Shown piece by piece: positions 1 to 6,926 of a DNA stretch of 7,756 nt. The stretch covers positions 1 to 7,756 of the forward strand of contig CAZLEE010000204.1 in assembly GCA_964558455.1 (NCBI GenBank). Direction: 5' to 3'. Origin of the DNA: DASRLE01 sp964558455. GTDB taxonomy: Bacteria > Verrucomicrobiota > Verrucomicrobiia > Limisphaerales > Palsa-1400. The notes beneath the pieces are model-generated. The model searched no databases and had not been told where the DNA came from. It saw only the letters and a list, made by a program, of their open reading frames with translations. How positions within the stretch are numbered: the first letter of the stretch is position 1; every line of letters starts with the position of its first letter. The position numbers and the translations under genes were made by a program.

Positions 1-1929
1 GTGTGATTCGTCCAGCGCATATTTCGCGTTATGGACGAGGTTGACCAGGATTTGCAGGATTTTGTGTTTGTCCCCCGTCAAGGGCGGCACTTCCGAGTAT
101 TGACGGGTCGTGGCGACTCCGTGACGGGTCAATCCGGCAATGTTCATCCGCACCGCATCGTCCAGCAGCTCGGAAATGGCTACTGGCTCAATGAAGCCCG
201 AGACCCGCGCGTAATTCTGCTGCATGGCCACAATTTCCTTGATGTGCTCAACGTTGCGCGCCAGTTGTTCGTATTCGTCCAGCATTGCGCTCCGCTCCTT
301 TTCCAGACTTTCGGACAGCCGGATGACAAAGCCGGGCACGAGCTTGCCTTTGGCATCGGTGGTCAGGAATGTTTCCATGTCGGCCTCGTGTTGCAGGAGC
401 ATATCGCGCAACTTGCTCATGGTTGAAATCTTCGACCGCTGCATCATCTGCCGGATGAGGCCCGCCGATACGTTCACGCTGTTGAGCACGTTGCCGACAT
501 TATGAAGCACGCTGGTGGCCACCTCAGCCATGCCTGCCTCGCGGGAGGCGATTATGAGTTCCTGCTGGGTTTCAGCCAATTCGGAAAGCGCCTTTTCCTT
601 GGCGGACACCTGCTCCTGCAATTCCCGGGTGCGTTCGCTGACGCGTTGCTCCAGTGTCAGTTTCGACTTGAGCAGCGCATCTTGGACGCGTTGCTTGGCA
701 ATGGCCGCGCCCAACATGTCCGCCAAGGCTCGCAGGCTGTCGATCTCGGCCGCCGTCCACACCCGCTCCCGTGTGCAATCGTCAAACTCCAAGTGCCCCC
801 ACCACGCACCCTCGATCCAAATCGGGACCAGGATGACTGATTGCGCTTTTTGCGCGGCAAAAAACACCTTCTCCGCCGCGTTCAAATCACGAACCAGGGC
901 GGTAAACACCCGTCCCTCTTTGAGACATTTCGACAGGGTTTCCCAGCCCGCCTTCTCCCAGGCGAATTCCGGTTCTTTTGCGGTCCTGATCAGCCGCGCC
1001 TCGGAAGGGGCCGAGTATTCAAAAAGCTCGCCCGCCAGCAGGGTTCCATCCGGCCCGACGCGGTTCTCAAACACATAGGCCCGGCAAATTTCGGCAGCCT
1101 TCCCGATCCGGGTCAGCACCTCCACCGCCACTGTCCGCCAGTCCGATGCCGCCAGGAGCTGCTGCGAGGCGAACTGGACGCCGCCCAGAATATTATTTCG
1201 CTGGAGCAGACTGTCGGCCATGGCATTGAACGAGTCGGCCAGAAGCTCAATCTCATCACCCGTTTTGATGGCAGCCCGGGCGGAAAGATCACCGTTTTTA
1301 ATACGATCGACCACCGATTGCAGGTTCATGATCGGACGGACCAGGAATCTGGCGTAAAACCCCGAAGCCAGGAAACTGAGCAGAATGCAAACGAACGCCA
1401 GAATGCCGGTGCGACGATAGACGGCGGCGACGTTTTGATCGTAGGTGTCCAGCGAAAGCCCGACGTGGACCCATCCCCAATGGATACCCGAATAATCAAA
1501 GGGCCGCGAGTAATGGAACACGCGGCGGTTGAAATTGGGAACCACCCCGATGTCGCCGCCCGCCACCCGATTTTCCGGGTGCCATGCCGGGGGCAATTTG
1601 CTGTAGCGCCAGCCGGACTTGTCGTGAATCCACGATTCGCCGCTGTTTTTCGTGATCACCAGATAGTCGATGGATTTGTCCTCCTTCAGGACTTGCAGGC
1701 AGTGTTCCACCAAGGTGGTATAGTCCTCGTTGACCACTGACCAAGTCGCGACATTGCACACGGCGAGGGCCACGGCGTTGGCCTTCGAGTTAAGGTTTTC
1801 GACGAAGATTCGTTTTTGGTCAGGGATGATCACCACCACAAAGACCAAAACGGTCACAAGGGTGATCAGCCACGTCAGCAGAGCAATGCGCAGCATGATG
1901 CCGGACCGTCGTGTTTTGGTCTGGATCAT
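1..1929 (-). CDS. Membrane sensor histidine kinase (HAMP-GAF-HisKA-like), C-terminus cut by window edge
   Basis: This is an inner-membrane sensor kinase expected to autophosphorylate on His and pass phosphate to a response regulator not in the window. The reverse strand is open for 643 codons to position 1. Visible in order: TM1 (about residues 12-36); a compact periplasmic domain (about 37-172); TM2 (about 173-191); HAMP (about 190-243, P199 and DEIELLADSFN at 225-235); a GAF-like domain (about 253-412); a coiled coil (about 412-462); an H-box VLHNVGNVLNSV with candidate phospho-acceptor His476; a long helical hairpin; and the N-box start NLVHNAKYAL (630-639). The DxGxG, F and G2 boxes lie beyond the edge. 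The ATG overlaps the stop of the upstream binding-protein gene (ATGA), suggesting translational coupling; no Shine-Dalgarno is evident. The GAF ligand and periplasmic signal are unknown. Kinase identity is firm; the periplasmic fold was not recognised. Confidence 0.93.
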   Translation of the reverse strand, partial: MIQTKTRRSGIMLRIALLTWLITLVTVLVFVVVIIPDQKRIFVENLNSKANAVALAVCNVATWSVVNEDYTTLVEHCLQVLKEDKSIDYLVITKNSGESWIHDKSGWRYSKLPPAWHPENRVAGGDIGVVPNFNRRVFHYSRPFDYSGIHWGWVHVGLSLDTYDQNVAAVYRRTGILAFVCILLSFLASGFYARFLVRPIMNLQSVVDRIKNGDLSARAAIKTGDEIELLADSFNAMADSLLQRNNILGGVQFASQQLLAASDWRTVAVEVLTRIGKAAEICRAYVFENRVGPDGTLLAGELFEYSAPSEARLIRTAKEPEFAWEKAGWETLSKCLKEGRVFTALVRDLNAAEKVFFAAQKAQSVILVPIWIEGAWWGHLEFDDCTRERVWTAAEIDSLRALADMLGAAIAKQRVQDALLKSKLTLEQRVSERTRELQEQVSAKEKALSELAETQQELIIASREAGMAEVATSVLHNVGNVLNSVNVSAGLIRQMMQRSKISTMSKLRDMLLQHEADMETFLTTDAKGKLVPGFVIRLSESLEKERSAMLDEYEQLARNVEHIKEIVAMQQNYARVSGFIEPVAISELLDDAVRMNIAGLTRHGVATTRQYSEVPPLTGDKHKILQILVNLVHNAKYALDESH

Positions 1930-2864
1930 GGCGACTGTTTGGTCTGGCCGTCGGGGGCGCTGGCAAGGTCCCGTCGCAACTTACGCACGGTGTCCAGATA
2001 TTCGTCTTTGAACGGAGCCAACTGCTCCAAGTTGAAGAGGCTAAGAACTTGCCGTCCGCTCGGTTCAGAGTGCAATTCGGCTATGGATGAGATCACATCC
2101 AGACGCACCTGGTCGGAGGCCCAGCCGGACTTGCTGATGCATAACATATTCTCCAAGTAAGGTTCCGAAACAGCCACGCTCACCAAATTGCTGCCCACCT
2201 GGGGGTTGAGCCGGGACATGTCCTGGAATGCGGCGCGATCCACCAGACAGGCCGATTTGGCGCCAAAGAAGACCGGCAGGACAGCGGAGACAGGTTTGGT
2301 CACCGGCTCCAGCTTGGCGAAGAAGGTTTCTTTGGGTTCCAGATGGTTCGCCCGCAGCAGCCAATCAAGCCATGCGCGTGACAGGTCGCCCCCGTTACCC
2401 TCCAACGCCATGATGTTCTTGCCCTTAAGATCCGCCAAACCCGACACCCCGCCGTCCCGATGGATTAACAGCAGGTATTCTCCGAAGATCGCCCCTTGTT
2501 CCAATGACACAAAAATCGGCGTCATTTTCGACTGGATGTCCATGCTCAGATAATCCCATGTGTCCAGGATGGCCAGGTTGATGTGGCCGTTTTTGATTTC
2601 GTTCGCGCAGTCCGCCGAACTCTCAAAGAGGCGTGCGTCGGCTGTCATTTGCCATCCGCGTTTGAGTGCAGTGGTTTGGGCGAAAATGCGAAGGGCCGCT
2701 GTGGCGTCGGCGGCATTGACGTTGCGAAAACTGGAACGGGTGAAGCCGACATGCAACGTGACCGGGCGCAAATTGGTTTCTTGCGCAGCCATGCGGGACG
2801 GGATGAGGACAAAGCTCAACACTACCGCCAGCGCCAATGGGATGTTTAATGAATCCATAGTCAT
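1926..2864 (-). CDS. PhnD-like periplasmic substrate-binding protein, probable sensor partner of the adjacent kinase
   Basis: This 312-residue exported protein resembles the phosphate/phosphonate-binding (PhnD/SsuA/transferrin) class of solute-binding proteins. It starts with a Sec signal peptide (hydrophobic about residues 7-21, probable cleavage after RMAA near 27). The mature start VTLHVGFTRSSF (35-46) is typical of a first beta strand, DLKGKNIMAL (145-154) is the hinge-region motif common in the family, and the second-lobe segment VFFGAKSACLVDRAAF (198-213) matches the family's surveillance of a ligand cleft. There is no lipobox, so it should be soluble in the periplasm. The ATG at 2858 (third codon) could equally be the start; GGGCGGG lies about 8 nt before it. 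The stop overlaps the kinase start by ATGA, and no ABC permease or ATPase is seen, which favours a sensory role over transport. The ligand cannot be read from sequence: family members bind phosphonate, phosphite, phosphate and other small molecules. Confidence 0.85.
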   Translation of the reverse strand: MTMDSLNIPLALAVVLSFVLIPSRMAAQETNLRPVTLHVGFTRSSFRNVNAADATAALRIFAQTTALKRGWQMTADARLFESSADCANEIKNGHINLAILDTWDYLSMDIQSKMTPIFVSLEQGAIFGEYLLLIHRDGGVSGLADLKGKNIMALEGNGGDLSRAWLDWLLRANHLEPKETFFAKLEPVTKPVSAVLPVFFGAKSACLVDRAAFQDMSRLNPQVGSNLVSVAVSEPYLENMLCISKSGWASDQVRLDVISSIAELHSEPSGRQVLSLFNLEQLAPFKDEYLDTVRKLRRDLASAPDGQTKQSP

Positions 2865-2915
2865 ACCCGCCCTGTTATCGGAAATGAAGCCGTCAACTTA
2901 AACCGTAATTTTCAT

Positions 2916-2931
2916 GTTGCACATTTGTAAC
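2916..2931. promoter_or_regulatory. Imperfect dyad upstream of binding-protein/kinase operon
   Basis: GTTGCA-CATT-TGTAAC is a 16-bp dyad with one mismatch between the arms. It lies about 52 bp upstream of the binding-protein start in the 117-bp gap after dacB. The size and position suit a regulator site, but one mismatch in a short AT-rich gap can occur by chance. No convincing -35/-10 pair was found next to it. Confidence 0.25.
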
Positions 2932-2981
2932 TTGTTAAAATCATGCGTATTGCCGCCAAAAAGCATCCTGAACCGTGACCG

Positions 2982-4490
2982 CTATGGCAGTTTCCCGCTG
3001 AAGTTCGCCAAAAGCAGCGCCAGCGCGTCAATCTGCGCCCGTCCGTCCCCGCCCCGGTAATTGTTGAGCATGATGGAAAAAATCAGCTTCTCTTTTCCAG
3101 CGGTCGTCATGTAGCCAGAAAGAGAATCAACCTGTCCCAGCGAACCGGTCTTGGCCCGCAGGTTCCCAGCCGCAGCCGTTCCTTTGAAGCGGTTGCGCAG
3201 CGTCCCATCCACTCCCGCAATCGGCAGCGCATCGTAGAAAGCGGCGTAATACCGGTCGCGCGTCATGTAGGACAGTAATTGCACCGATGCGCCCGGCGTC
3301 ACCAAAGTACCCCGCGAAAGTCCCGAACCGTCTTCCAACAAAGTCATCCCCCGCTTCACCCCAATCCCGGCTAAAAATGTCCGCATCTCCTCCAAACCCG
3401 CCGATTGGGTATAACCCGCCCCGGCATTTTCGCTGTTGGCGCCCACTTGCAAGAGCAAAAGCTGCGCGTATTGATTTTGCGACGGCTTCAGCGTGTTCTT
3501 TACTATTTCCGCAACAGGGCGCGATTGCACCGACGCCACCTCAACCCATTTCGACCAATCCACCGGCGCGGCTTCCCGATCCAGCCAGCCCGCCGACCGC
3601 ACTCCGCCCGTCACCGTGATGCCGCGACCAACCAGGGCGGTCTTGAGCAGGGAAACAAACCACAACGCCGGGTTCGGCACCGAAACCGAGTCTTCCACTC
3701 CACGGGAACCGAGCGGAATCTCCCCCCAAACATACGTGTTGCTCTCCCCCACCGGCCGGTACAGATCGATCCGCCCCCGCGTTTTTGCCGCAATCGTATG
3801 CGTCCGATTGATGAAATTCAGGATGCTTGTTCCCGGTTTCGTGACGATCAGGCAGGGCTGTCCAATGGCCGGCCCCGGCTTGAAAACCAAGTCAATCGCA
3901 TTGTCTTCCACCGTCAAGGCCGAAACCGGCGCCCCGTAATAATTCTGCAAATCGTCCCACGTCCACAACGCCCCAAAGGGCGGCCCGCGAAAATAACTGT
4001 CGTCCCCCACCAAATCCCCCTCCACCCTTTTCACTCCCGCCGCCGCCAGGGCGTCCACCACCGGCTGAAGCGATTTGCTGTAATCACCGCCGTTGAACCG
4101 CGAGGCAAATGAGGGGTCGCCCCGGCCATAGACCAGCAAATCCCCGTGAATCACCCCGCCCGCGTCCGGTTTTGCCCCTGCATAAAACGAGGTCTTGATC
4201 CGAAAATCCGCCCCCAAACGATCCAGTGCCAGCGACGCCGTGTACATTTTGGCATTGGACGCCGGCTTCATCAATTTGTCCGCATTACGCTCAAAAATCG
4301 TCGCTCCAGTCGCCCAGGAAACCATCTTGATCCCCCATAGCGCTTGGGCAAAGCGCGGCTGATCCACCTGGGCGTTGAGTCGCGCCAGCAACCCCGGCAA
4401 AGCGTCATTCGTCGTTTGCTGCCGGGCTGGCGCGCCGCCGCAAAACAACACAGATACTGCCAGGAACAGCGCGGATAATTGGATTTTCAT
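2982..4490 (-). CDS. dacB: D-alanyl-D-alanine carboxypeptidase/endopeptidase, PBP4 type (peptidase family S13)
   Basis: This low-molecular-weight penicillin-binding protein trims or cleaves D-Ala-containing cross-links of peptidoglycan in the periplasm. All three active-site motifs of the family are present: SxxK as SNAK (residues 78-81, nucleophile Ser78, general base Lys81), SxN as SQN (337-339) and KTG (447-449). The S13-typical EDGSGLSRG stretch is at 386-394. The long segment between the first two motifs (about 82-336) is the extra domain insertion expected in PBP4. An N-terminal Sec signal (about residues 3-19) is followed by APA, a plausible cleavage site at 22; the Cys at 17 does not sit in a proper lipobox because Phe precedes it. 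The length of 502 residues is normal for the family. The start ATG has no clear Shine-Dalgarno. It is co-directional with both minus-strand neighbours but separated by over 100 bp on each side, so it is probably transcribed on its own. Confidence 0.96.
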   Translation of the reverse strand: MKIQLSALFLAVSVLFCGGAPARQQTTNDALPGLLARLNAQVDQPRFAQALWGIKMVSWATGATIFERNADKLMKPASNAKMYTASLALDRLGADFRIKTSFYAGAKPDAGGVIHGDLLVYGRGDPSFASRFNGGDYSKSLQPVVDALAAAGVKRVEGDLVGDDSYFRGPPFGALWTWDDLQNYYGAPVSALTVEDNAIDLVFKPGPAIGQPCLIVTKPGTSILNFINRTHTIAAKTRGRIDLYRPVGESNTYVWGEIPLGSRGVEDSVSVPNPALWFVSLLKTALVGRGITVTGGVRSAGWLDREAAPVDWSKWVEVASVQSRPVAEIVKNTLKPSQNQYAQLLLLQVGANSENAGAGYTQSAGLEEMRTFLAGIGVKRGMTLLEDGSGLSRGTLVTPGASVQLLSYMTRDRYYAAFYDALPIAGVDGTLRNRFKGTAAAGNLRAKTGSLGQVDSLSGYMTTAGKEKLIFSIMLNNYRGGDGRAQIDALALLLANFSGKLP

Positions 4491-4522
4491 ACTAATTCAA
4501 ATAGGACACCCTTCATCCAACC

Positions 4523-4569
4523 TGTCCCGCCGCCTAAAATCAATCTCATAACAAAAATCTCGCGGGACA
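4523..4569. repeat. Inverted repeat TGTCCCGC / GCGGGACA in the gap before dacB
   Basis: TGTCCCGC (4523-4530) and GCGGGACA (4562-4569) are perfect 8-bp complementary arms around a 31-nt spacer. They sit between the PEP-CTERM stop and the dacB start. There is no U-run after either arm, so it is not a standard intrinsic terminator. It could be a leader hairpin or a spaced protein-binding site, or chance. Confidence 0.3.
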
Positions 4570-4605
4570 CCGGGGAATATGGCAGCGCCACGAACCGGCC
4601 ATCCG

Positions 4606-5092
4606 TCAGGAGCGCCGGCGGAAGAATAACGCGGTCGCACCCAGACCGATTAGTGCCAGGGTGGAAGGCTCGGGGACGGCACTGACCAGGAAGTCGGGAC
4701 CAAACATATTGATAAAGCCAGGGTTTCCGTTGGCTGCTGTTATGATCATGCCCGGATCATAATAGCCGGGATGGGCAAACAGATAGTTTACAATCGTGAA
4801 GTCAGGATTGAGGTCCAGCCCCAGGACATTTTCAACCAACGATTCGTTGCCGNNNNNNNNNNNNNNNNNNNNNNNNNNNNNNNNNNNNNNNNNNNNNNNN
4901 NNNNNNNNNNNNNNNNNNNNNNNNNNNNNNNNNNNNNNNNNNNNNNNNNNNNGTGCCAATATTCGGGCTAATGGGGTCGAAAGTTAAACCGGGGTTGGCA
5001 GTATTATTTGTCTGGGCGCGGACGGAACCCGCCAAGAACAGGGGAACAAGGACCAAACCCAATACAGCACAATGATTGCAGATGCGTTTCAT
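4606..5092 (-). CDS. PEP-CTERM sorting-signal secreted protein, interrupted by assembly gap
   Basis: Two fragments flank the N run. The right fragment (4955-5092) starts MKRICNHCAVLG and carries a Sec signal peptide ending SVRA-Q, then NPGLTFDPISPNIG and a deducible Thr (ACN). The left fragment (4606-4851) has 81 residues, including GPDFLVSAVPEPSTLALIG, and ends in a hydrophobic helix plus FFRRRS. This is a complete PEP-CTERM tripartite signal: a Pro-Glu-Pro motif, a membrane helix and a basic tail. Such proteins are exported, cut near PEP by an exosortase and delivered to the envelope or extracellular matrix. No catalytic domain is seen in the visible portion. With the 100-N placeholder the halves are out of frame; they join in frame only if the real gap is a multiple of three. 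An in-frame ATG at 5110 is possible, but 5092 gives a cleaner signal peptide. That both halves are one gene is inference. Confidence 0.75.
4853..4952. other. Assembly gap (100 N)
   Basis: Exactly 100 undetermined bases, the conventional placeholder for a scaffold gap of unknown size. It falls inside the PEP-CTERM gene. Sequence content, true length and even the adjacency of the two flanks are unknown. Confidence 0.99.
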
Positions 5093-5143
5093 AGGAAAAC
5101 CCATTGGCATCTGCGAACAACATTACCCGAAACAGACCGGCAG

Positions 5144-5175
5144 TCCAATCGAAAAGGGCATAATAGCCGATTGGA
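5144..5175. promoter_or_regulatory. Perfect inverted repeat TCCAATCG-N16-CGATTGGA upstream of the PEP-CTERM gene
   Basis: The 8-bp arms TCCAATCG (5144-5151) and CGATTGGA (5168-5175) are exact complements with a 16-nt spacer. On the minus strand the spacer contains TATTAT (5160-5165), a -10-like hexamer about 70 bp before the PEP-CTERM start; no good -35 was found at the matching distance. This could be an operator straddling a promoter or a leader hairpin. The repeat is seen directly; its function is inferred. Confidence 0.35.
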
Positions 5176-5232
5176 AAATATTACCACACCGAACCCGACC
5201 GCGCTTGTGAAAACACTTTATCCACCGCCCGG

Positions 5233-5249
5233 ATTGAATTAGATTCAAT
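5233..5249. promoter_or_regulatory. Perfect palindrome ATTGAAT-TAG-ATTCAAT upstream of the oxygenase operon
   Basis: Two exact 7-bp arms around a 3-nt centre form a 17-bp operator-like dyad, 42 bp upstream of the plus-strand operon start. The best weak promoter candidate here (TTTATC at 5217-5222, 17-nt spacer, TAGATT at 5240-5245) has its -10 inside the palindrome, which would suit repression by occlusion. The promoter assignment is much less certain than the dyad. Confidence 0.4.
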
Positions 5250-5264
5250 GCAGCGCGAGCCTGA

Positions 5265-5276
5265 TTGTCCTGACAA
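5265..5276. promoter_or_regulatory. Short perfect dyad TTGTC-CT-GACAA just before the oxygenase start
   Basis: Five-bp arms around CT, ending 15 bp before the ATG at 5292. No Shine-Dalgarno is visible between it and the start. The site may be a second half of the operator region or have no function, since dyads this short are common. Confidence 0.22.
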
Positions 5277-5291
5277 CAAAATCAAAGTCGT

Positions 5292-6926
5292 ATGAGTAAA
5301 TTTGCCAACAAGGTGCGGATGCAGAACCGGCTCTTCTCCGGGTTGTCGAACCTGTTTGGCAAGGAAGTGCCGCTCTACGACAAATCACTGCTCGTCAACA
5401 AAGTCTGCAACCAGACCGTCTGCGCCCTGCTCTCCCGCATCCACGCCGGATTCAGCCTGTCCGATTCGCAACTCGAAAAGACCAGCGGGGAACGGCACGG
5501 GGCCATCCGCATCGGCAAACCATCCGAATACCGCTGGGTCGCCGGATATTTTGCCGCCTTCGGCCTCGAACCGCATAATTTTTACGACATGACCAACGTG
5601 GGCTGCAAAAGCCAGCCCATCATCGCCACCGCCTTTCGTTCCTCCGTCAACCCGGAACACCGCATCTTCTGCTCCTTGTTGATGACGGATTATTTTGATC
5701 CGCAAATTCGCCGGCGCATCGAAACGCTGCTCGATTCGCGCGAAGTGTTTTCCGACCGCGCCAAGGAGTTAACCCTGAAAAACGAACGGCAAAACGGTCT
5801 GGCCGAAGCCGAGGCCGAAGAGCTTATCCGCGAAGGAGTCACACGGATTTTTAAATGGAGCGGGCGCGCGCGCGATTACGATCTTTATCAGGACCTTTGC
5901 CAGGCCGGCTTCAAAATTGCTGCGGACATCGCCTGTTTCGAATTTCATCACCTCAATCATCTGACCCCGAACACGTTTTGGATCGACCTTTACACCGGCG
6001 CCATGAAGTTTTGTCTGGGCGAAATGGATGCCGCAACCCATCAGGAACGCGCGCAATCGGCCCTTGATCATCTGCGGCAATTTGCGGACAAGGATTATCT
6101 GCGGCTGCATTTCAGACATCTGAGTCATGAGGCGATTGACCTGTTCAGTGCCGGTGAAATTCCCGCCGGCTTCACCGGACAACTGGCGGACGAATTGACC
6201 CGCCGTTTGCAACAGCCGGACTTGCAACTCAGCAAACTCAAACATTCCGGCTTTAAGGATTTCACTGAAGGTCCGCCAGGAGATACTCCCATATTGCTGC
6301 GCCAGGACGCATACAAGGCCCTGGCCGAACCGGTTGTTTTCCAGCAACCCGGCGGAGGCAGCGTCAGTTTGGAGCACACGGCCCGCTTTGGCGAAATCGA
6401 GCAACGCTTCTACGCCACCACTCCGGCCGGCCGGAAATTATACGATCAATGTCTGGCCAACGCCGAAGCAGCCCGGGCCGGGAATCCCGATTTGATCAAA
6501 CAAGATTACGCCGCCTATCAAAAGAAACATGCGCAATGCTTCGCGCCTTTTCCCAAAACCCTGCCCGAATTGCTGGAAAAAAAACTGGTTCGCGGACGGT
6601 TCACCGCCACCGCCAAGGGCCTTGCCGCCAAAACGGCCCATGCCATCCGCGCCACCGATCTTGATGAATTGATGCGGCTGGGTTACATCCGCGCCGACGG
6701 ATTGCGTTACGAAGATTTTCTGCCCATCAGCGCCGCCGGTATTTTCGCCTCCAATCTGGGCCAGTACGGCACTGAATCCACCGCCGGGACCAAGCCGGTT
6801 TACGGGCGCGAAATGCTGGAAAAAATCATGGGCAAAACGATTATTGACACGGACGCGCTCTACGCCCGCCAGGAGGAGGAATCGATCCGGCAGGCCCGCG
6901 CAGATTTGGGTCTGACCGGCGAATGA
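5292..6926 (+). CDS. hglS: HglS/YdcJ-family Fe(II) oxygenase (formerly DUF1338), enlarged form
   Basis: This family includes HglS, which turns 2-oxoadipate into D-2-hydroxyglutarate with loss of CO2 in lysine catabolism; it has a VOC-like fold and a His-His-Glu metal site. Here GERHGAIRIG gives His69 and Arg73, NHLTP gives His223, and RFGEIEQR gives the acidic ligand (Glu368 or Glu370). These correspond, from memory of Pseudomonas putida HglS, to His70/Arg74, His226 and Glu294. Other family blocks are EGPPGDTPILLRQDAYKAL (326-344) and DFLPISAAGIFASNLG (475-490). At 544 residues it is about 80 longer than HglS; the first two ligands keep their spacing, and the surplus falls between His223 and the Glu. 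It is cytoplasmic, with no signal peptide. Its stop overlaps rfaE2 by ATGA. The ATG start has no Shine-Dalgarno. Family membership is firm; the substrate is only inferred, and no other lysine-catabolic gene is nearby. Confidence 0.88.
   Translation: MSKFANKVRMQNRLFSGLSNLFGKEVPLYDKSLLVNKVCNQTVCALLSRIHAGFSLSDSQLEKTSGERHGAIRIGKPSEYRWVAGYFAAFGLEPHNFYDMTNVGCKSQPIIATAFRSSVNPEHRIFCSLLMTDYFDPQIRRRIETLLDSREVFSDRAKELTLKNERQNGLAEAEAEELIREGVTRIFKWSGRARDYDLYQDLCQAGFKIAADIACFEFHHLNHLTPNTFWIDLYTGAMKFCLGEMDAATHQERAQSALDHLRQFADKDYLRLHFRHLSHEAIDLFSAGEIPAGFTGQLADELTRRLQQPDLQLSKLKHSGFKDFTEGPPGDTPILLRQDAYKALAEPVVFQQPGGGSVSLEHTARFGEIEQRFYATTPAGRKLYDQCLANAEAARAGNPDLIKQDYAAYQKKHAQCFAPFPKTLPELLEKKLVRGRFTATAKGLAAKTAHAIRATDLDELMRLGYIRADGLRYEDFLPISAAGIFASNLGQYGTESTAGTKPVYGREMLEKIMGKTIIDTDALYARQEEESIRQARADLGLTGE

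Noticed and set aside
31..1740. Plus-strand open frames across 31-1740, including a 299-codon one at 841-1740
   Set aside because: They are antisense to the histidine kinase, whose HAMP, GAF-like, H-box and N-box motifs are continuous on the minus strand; the plus-strand products show no domain pattern.
2865..2981. Sigma70-type promoter for the binding-protein operon
   Set aside because: TTGACG and GATAAC are present but only 11 nt apart; no pair with acceptable spacing was found.
3405..4112. 235-codon plus-strand frame and overlapping shorter ones
   Set aside because: Antisense to dacB, which has all three S13 catalytic motifs in order; the antisense product is Arg/Pro-rich with no recognisable fold.
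4523..4569. Intrinsic terminator for the PEP-CTERM gene
   Set aside because: The 8-bp arms have a 31-nt loop and no U-run follows on either strand.
4771..4987. Apparent proteins reading through the N run
   Set aside because: Frames through undetermined bases carry no information, and their ends depend on the arbitrary gap length of 100.
5769..6404. 211-codon minus-strand frame
   Set aside because: Antisense to the HglS-like gene across conserved blocks such as NHLTP and RFGEIEQR; an artefact of GC-rich codon use.
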